From positions 1 through 64,000 of the forward strand of contig JAURVB010014801.1 of assembly GCA_033002965.1 (NCBI GenBank): DNA of 64,000 nucleotides, written 5' to 3'. The position numbers and the translations under genes are program-made. This document shows, one piece after another, positions 60,511-64,000 of this stretch. How positions within the stretch are numbered: position 1 is the first letter of the stretch; each line of letters begins with the position of its first letter. The notes beneath the pieces were generated by a model. It saw only the letters and a list, made by a program, of their open reading frames with translations, was not told the DNA's origin and did not search any database. Source of the stretch: Piper betle (lineage: Eukaryota; Streptophyta; Magnoliopsida; Piperales; Piperaceae).

Positions 60511-63236
60511 GTAACACCAATTTCTATAGCACCATACTGCATGGCTCCAGCAGAACTCAAGGCGTTAAAGAGTCAACTAGAAGAGTTATTGCAGGTAGGT
60601 TTCATCTGACCAAGTACTTCACCCTGGGGAGCCCCTGTTATGTTTGTGAAGAAGAAAGATGGATCACTTCTGCTGTGTATTGACTATCGATAACTCAATC
60701 AAGTGACAGTCAAGAATCGGTACCCCTTACCAAGGATTGATGTGTTGTTTGATGAACTAAAAATAGCCAGAGTATTTTCTAAGATAGACTTGCGGTCTGG
60801 TTATCACCAGTTACGAAGTAAAGGAGTCAGATATATAGAACACAGCTTTCCAAACTCGCTATGGACAATATGACTTTCTGGTCATGCCTTTTGGTCTAAC
60901 AAATGCACCTAGCGGCACGTTATTTCATGCATACTTGGACAAGTTTATTATCATGTTTGTGGACGACATTCTGGTCTATTCAAATAATGAAGAAGAGCAT
61001 TTGAAGCACCTGTCCATTACTCTTCAAGTTCTGAGAGAAAATCAAATGTTCGCCAAGTTCTCAAAGTGTAACTTGTGGTTGAAGGAGGTAAAATTACTTG
61101 GTCATATTATCTCAAAGGCCGTGAGTTGCTGTGGATCCATCAAAAGTGAAAGCAGTCACTAATTGACCACAATCCAAGTTAGTCACTGACATCAGAAGCT
61201 TCCTTGGCTTAGCGGGTTACTACAAGAAATTCATTAAAGACTTCTCCTTAGTTGCATCGCCGATGACCAAACTCACAAGGAAGGGAGTCAAGTTCAAATA
61301 GAGTAGTAAGTGTGAGGAGAGTTTCCAGTCTGTGAAGAAGAGTCTAACAACTACACCTGTGTTGACTCTGCCAAATGGTATTGAAGGATTTGTAGTCTTT
61401 AGTGCTTCATCCCTGTTGGGTTTAGGATATGTCCTTATGCAGGAAGGTAAAGTGGTGGCCTATGCCTCTCGACAATTGAAGAATCATGAGCAAAATTATA
61501 CAATCCATGACTTGGAACTGGCAGCAGTGGTTTTTGCCCTGAAAATTTGGACACACTACTTGTATGGAGCCCAGTTGAAGTCTTCACTGACCACCAGAGT
61601 TTAAAGTATATCTTCACCCAGAATGACCTTAACCTTCGACAGGGGCAGTGGATAGAGTATTTAAAGGACTACGACTTTGAAATCTTATACCATCCAGGGA
61701 AAGCGAATGTGGTAGTAGACGCGTCGAGTCGGAAGGGCAAACTGGACAAAAGTCAGCAACTAGCTAGACTTTGGGCCATGTTAGCTGTCAACCCTGTGGA
61801 GAAATTAACTAGATTACTGGAAAATTTGGTTATTTTCAACAATTTGGTTGATCGGGTTAAGCTAGCACAAATGGATGATGAGGAGCTGAATGAAATGTTG
61901 GACCAGACTCCTAACATTGTAGCTGATTCCAATTGTGTGATCAGCTTTAGAGGAAGGTTGTGTGTACCCAAGGATGATGCACTGAGGCGGAGTATCTTAG
62001 AGGAGGCTCATCGCTCAAAGTTCTCGATACACCCTGGATTTTACTAAAATGTATCAGGATTTAAAGCGAACCTACTAGTGGATTGAAATGAAGAGGGATG
62101 TGGTGGATTTTGTCTCCAAGTGTCAAACTTGCCAACAGATCAAAGCCCAACATCAACTACCTGGAGGACTATTGCAACCTTTAGAAATACCAACCTAGAA
62201 ATCGAAGTGTGTCACATGTGATTTTATTGCAAAGCTCCCAAGGACTCAGAAGAAGCAAGACTCCATATGGATAGTTGTGGACCGACTAACTAAGGTAGCT
62301 CACTTCATCACTTCAATGAGCATAGCAGAATATCTGGCAGGATTGTATGTCGAAAATATTGTCAAGTTGCATGGGATTCCAAAGGAGATAGTCTCCGACC
62401 GAGATCCCCTGTTCACCTCACATTTCTAAAAAGCTTTCCAAAAAGCCATGGGGATTCAAATCAAGTCGAGTACAGCATATCATCCCCAAACTGATGATCA
62501 AAGTGAGAGAACTATTAAAATTTTCGAAATTTTGTTAAGAGCTTGCATTCTTGACTGGGTAAGTAACTGGGAGAAACACTTATCCGTAGCTGAATTTACC
62601 TACAATAACTCTTACCAAGCCAGTATAGGGATGGCACCATTTGAAGCCTTATAGGATAGGCCCTACAGATCTCCGTCGTGATGGCTGGAGTCTACCGAAG
62701 CAGTCATAGTCGGGCCAGAGATGGTGAGAGAAGCAACTGAAAAGGTGAAACTCTTTTAGCAAAGGCTTAAGGCAGCTCAGGATCAACAAAAGAGTTATGC
62801 TGATACTCGAAGGAGGGACCTAAAGTTCCAAGTTAAGGAGTTTATGTACCTAAAGACATCTCCTAGGGAGAGGGTGATCAGATTTAGAACATTGGGGAAG
62901 TTGAAGCCAAGATTCATAGGACCGTTTCCAATCTTGGATTGAGTTGGAAATTGTGCATATAGACTAGCATTACCACTATGCCTAGTTGGAGTACACAATG
63001 TTTTCCATGTGTCAATGCTAAAGAAATATGTACAAGATGAAGATCAAATAATCACAAATTTAGAAGAGTTTGAGCAACAATCAAATTTAACTTATGAGGA
63101 AAAGCAGATTCGCATCTTGGGAAGAGAAATAAAAACACTCATGAACAAGGAAATTCCTTTGGTAAAAGTAGTGTGGAAAAATCAGGGGTCAGAGGAAGCA
63201 ACATGGGAGACTGAATAAGAAATGGCAAAGGAAATA
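60511..63236 (+). pseudogene. E7 pol remnant with chromodomain
   Basis: RT 60511-61300: [19 protein letters not shown] then a stop, [21 protein letters not shown] (60884) and [10 protein letters not shown]. RNase H 61332-61740: [48 protein letters not shown]. Integrase 61950-62655: zinc region with CQTCQQ, CDFIAKLP, VSDRDPLF and AYHPQTDDQSERT; some catalytic positions are readable but frames break at 62050, 62080, 62195 and 62430. Chromodomain at 63090-63218: IRILGREIKTL, VKVVWKNQGSEEATWE. The chromodomain would bind methylated H3 tails and steer integration to heterochromatin in an active relative. Not functional. Confidence 0.9.
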
Positions 63237-63288
63237 CCCTAGCCTATTCGTGGCATAAGAATTTTATTAGTGTAGCATGAACTGATCC

Positions 63289-64000
63289 CGTAAAGACCGT
63301 GAAAAAAAACGCGAGTGTGGTTTGGGAAGGACCAAACGTGTTATATCCAATACCCGGTTAATTATTATATCTTATTATTTACCCGGTTACCCGGTTAAAT
63401 GAAATACGGATGTTTTCACATACCCTAGCCGTCATTTCATTTTATTTTATGAAGGACGTCCTCCACCCTAGCCTTCATTCGCTTTTTTTCTCCTCTTCCT
63501 TGCCGGCGTGTCGTCTTCCTTGGTTAGGTGTTCTTCCTATCTCCCTCTTCTTAATTTTCTTGCATACATAATTTAATTTGATAATAAGCTTTATAATCGT
63601 GGGGATTAAAGTTTAAAATGAACAAGAAAGAAACTAAACAGAAATTAAAGTTTAATTTGGCCGATGAGTCCCCTGTTTCGGCGAGACGGGTAAGCACAGG
63701 AGAGGTTTTGCCGGGAATTGGTGGCGACGGTCATTCCGACATCGGAAGATGATCCTACTCTCTTCGTCGATGAGTGTAGGGTCAATCTCACGTGTGTGGA
63801 TGTTGGCCTAGGGTGGTGAATGGCCAACAACAGAGGATGTTGGCAAAAACAGAGGCGACGGCGGTGGGGAAGAAATCTGGCCGTCCTGGGTGGCGTTGGG
63901 TTCCAATATGGCCGGGGAAGGTAGATAGGTGGTCGAGGGTGACGAGGCAACCACCCAATTGAGGCGGCAATGCTCTCCGACGGTGGAATCTCCAACGTGA
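63289..64000 (+). repeat. E7 3' LTR, cut by window end
   Basis: Begins CGTAAAGACCGTGAAAA (E6 LTR start TGTAAAGACC with a T to C change). TACCCGGTTACCCGGTTAAA and TTCACATACCCTAGCC match E6. A GC-rich part begins about 63640. CTATCTCCCTCTTCTT at 63537 corresponds to the first bases of this window. Confidence 0.85.

Larger units (their letters stand above)
57703..64000 (+). mobile_element. E7: Tekay-like chromovirus, decayed
   Basis: 5' LTR (outer end missing), primer site, gag, RT, RNase H, integrase, chromodomain, then a 3' LTR from 63289 running out of the window. This copy shows the domain order of family E and places it among chromoviruses. Nucleocapsid and protease are missing, and many stops and frameshifts are present. 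Confidence 0.9.

Overview
The window is plant nuclear DNA made almost entirely of nested LTR retrotransposons. I found no host gene, rRNA, tRNA gene or CRISPR array. An angiosperm is indicated by Athila and Tekay-type Ty3/gypsy elements, plant-type primer binding sites (tRNA-iMet, tRNA-Asp and a Tat/Ogre-type site), a TRIM and a gag-only element. The base composition is AT-rich, with GC-rich islands inside the long LTRs. This fits pericentromeric or other gene-poor heterochromatin of a medium or large genome. The species cannot be named from the sequence.

Families (labels are mine). E is a Tekay-like chromovirus with LTRs of about 2.8-3.1 kb (TGTAAAGACC...GGGTCGTTACA), tRNA-iMet PBS, gag, RT, RNase H, integrase and chromodomain; all copies are broken. 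D is a family with LTRs of about 3.05 kb (TGTAAAACCCC...GGGGTGTTACA), also with a tRNA-iMet PBS; no coding sequence belonging to it is visible. F is a third long repeat with a TGTAACAACCC edge. A is Athila, with 1.16-kb LTRs. A TRIM and a 4.8-kb gag-only element (TR-GAG type) complete the set.

Layout: 1-2854 E1 LTR; 2855-6330 D1 and inverted D2; 6331-8379 decayed E2; 8729-25065 three D LTRs (D3, D4, D5) containing Athila A1 (11230-16619), a TRIM split by Athila A2 (18443-20491) and solo LTR E3 (21671-23408); 25747-29545 deleted E4; 30147-36020 E5, whose gag is interrupted by the TR-GAG element (31014-35799); 36021-41170 E6, facing E5; 41171-45106 D6; 45107-57702 F copies split by the nearly intact Athila A3 (47102-56455); 57703-64000 E7.

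Only two elements look young. A3 has perfect 5-bp target duplications and two long ORFs separated by one frame change in RT. The gag-only element has LTRs identical by eye over more than 600 bp, an intact target duplication and an unbroken 913-codon gag. The most striking result is in that Gag: behind the usual capsid region and a CHHC zinc-knuckle-like motif it carries what reads as a plant-type PB1 oligomerisation domain (residues about 710-812) followed by an Arg/Ser-rich tail. This looks like a cellular domain captured by a non-autonomous retrotransposon. A second theme is that E LTRs carry tandem arrays at one fixed place, with a 133-bp higher-order repeat in E1 and different arrays in other copies.
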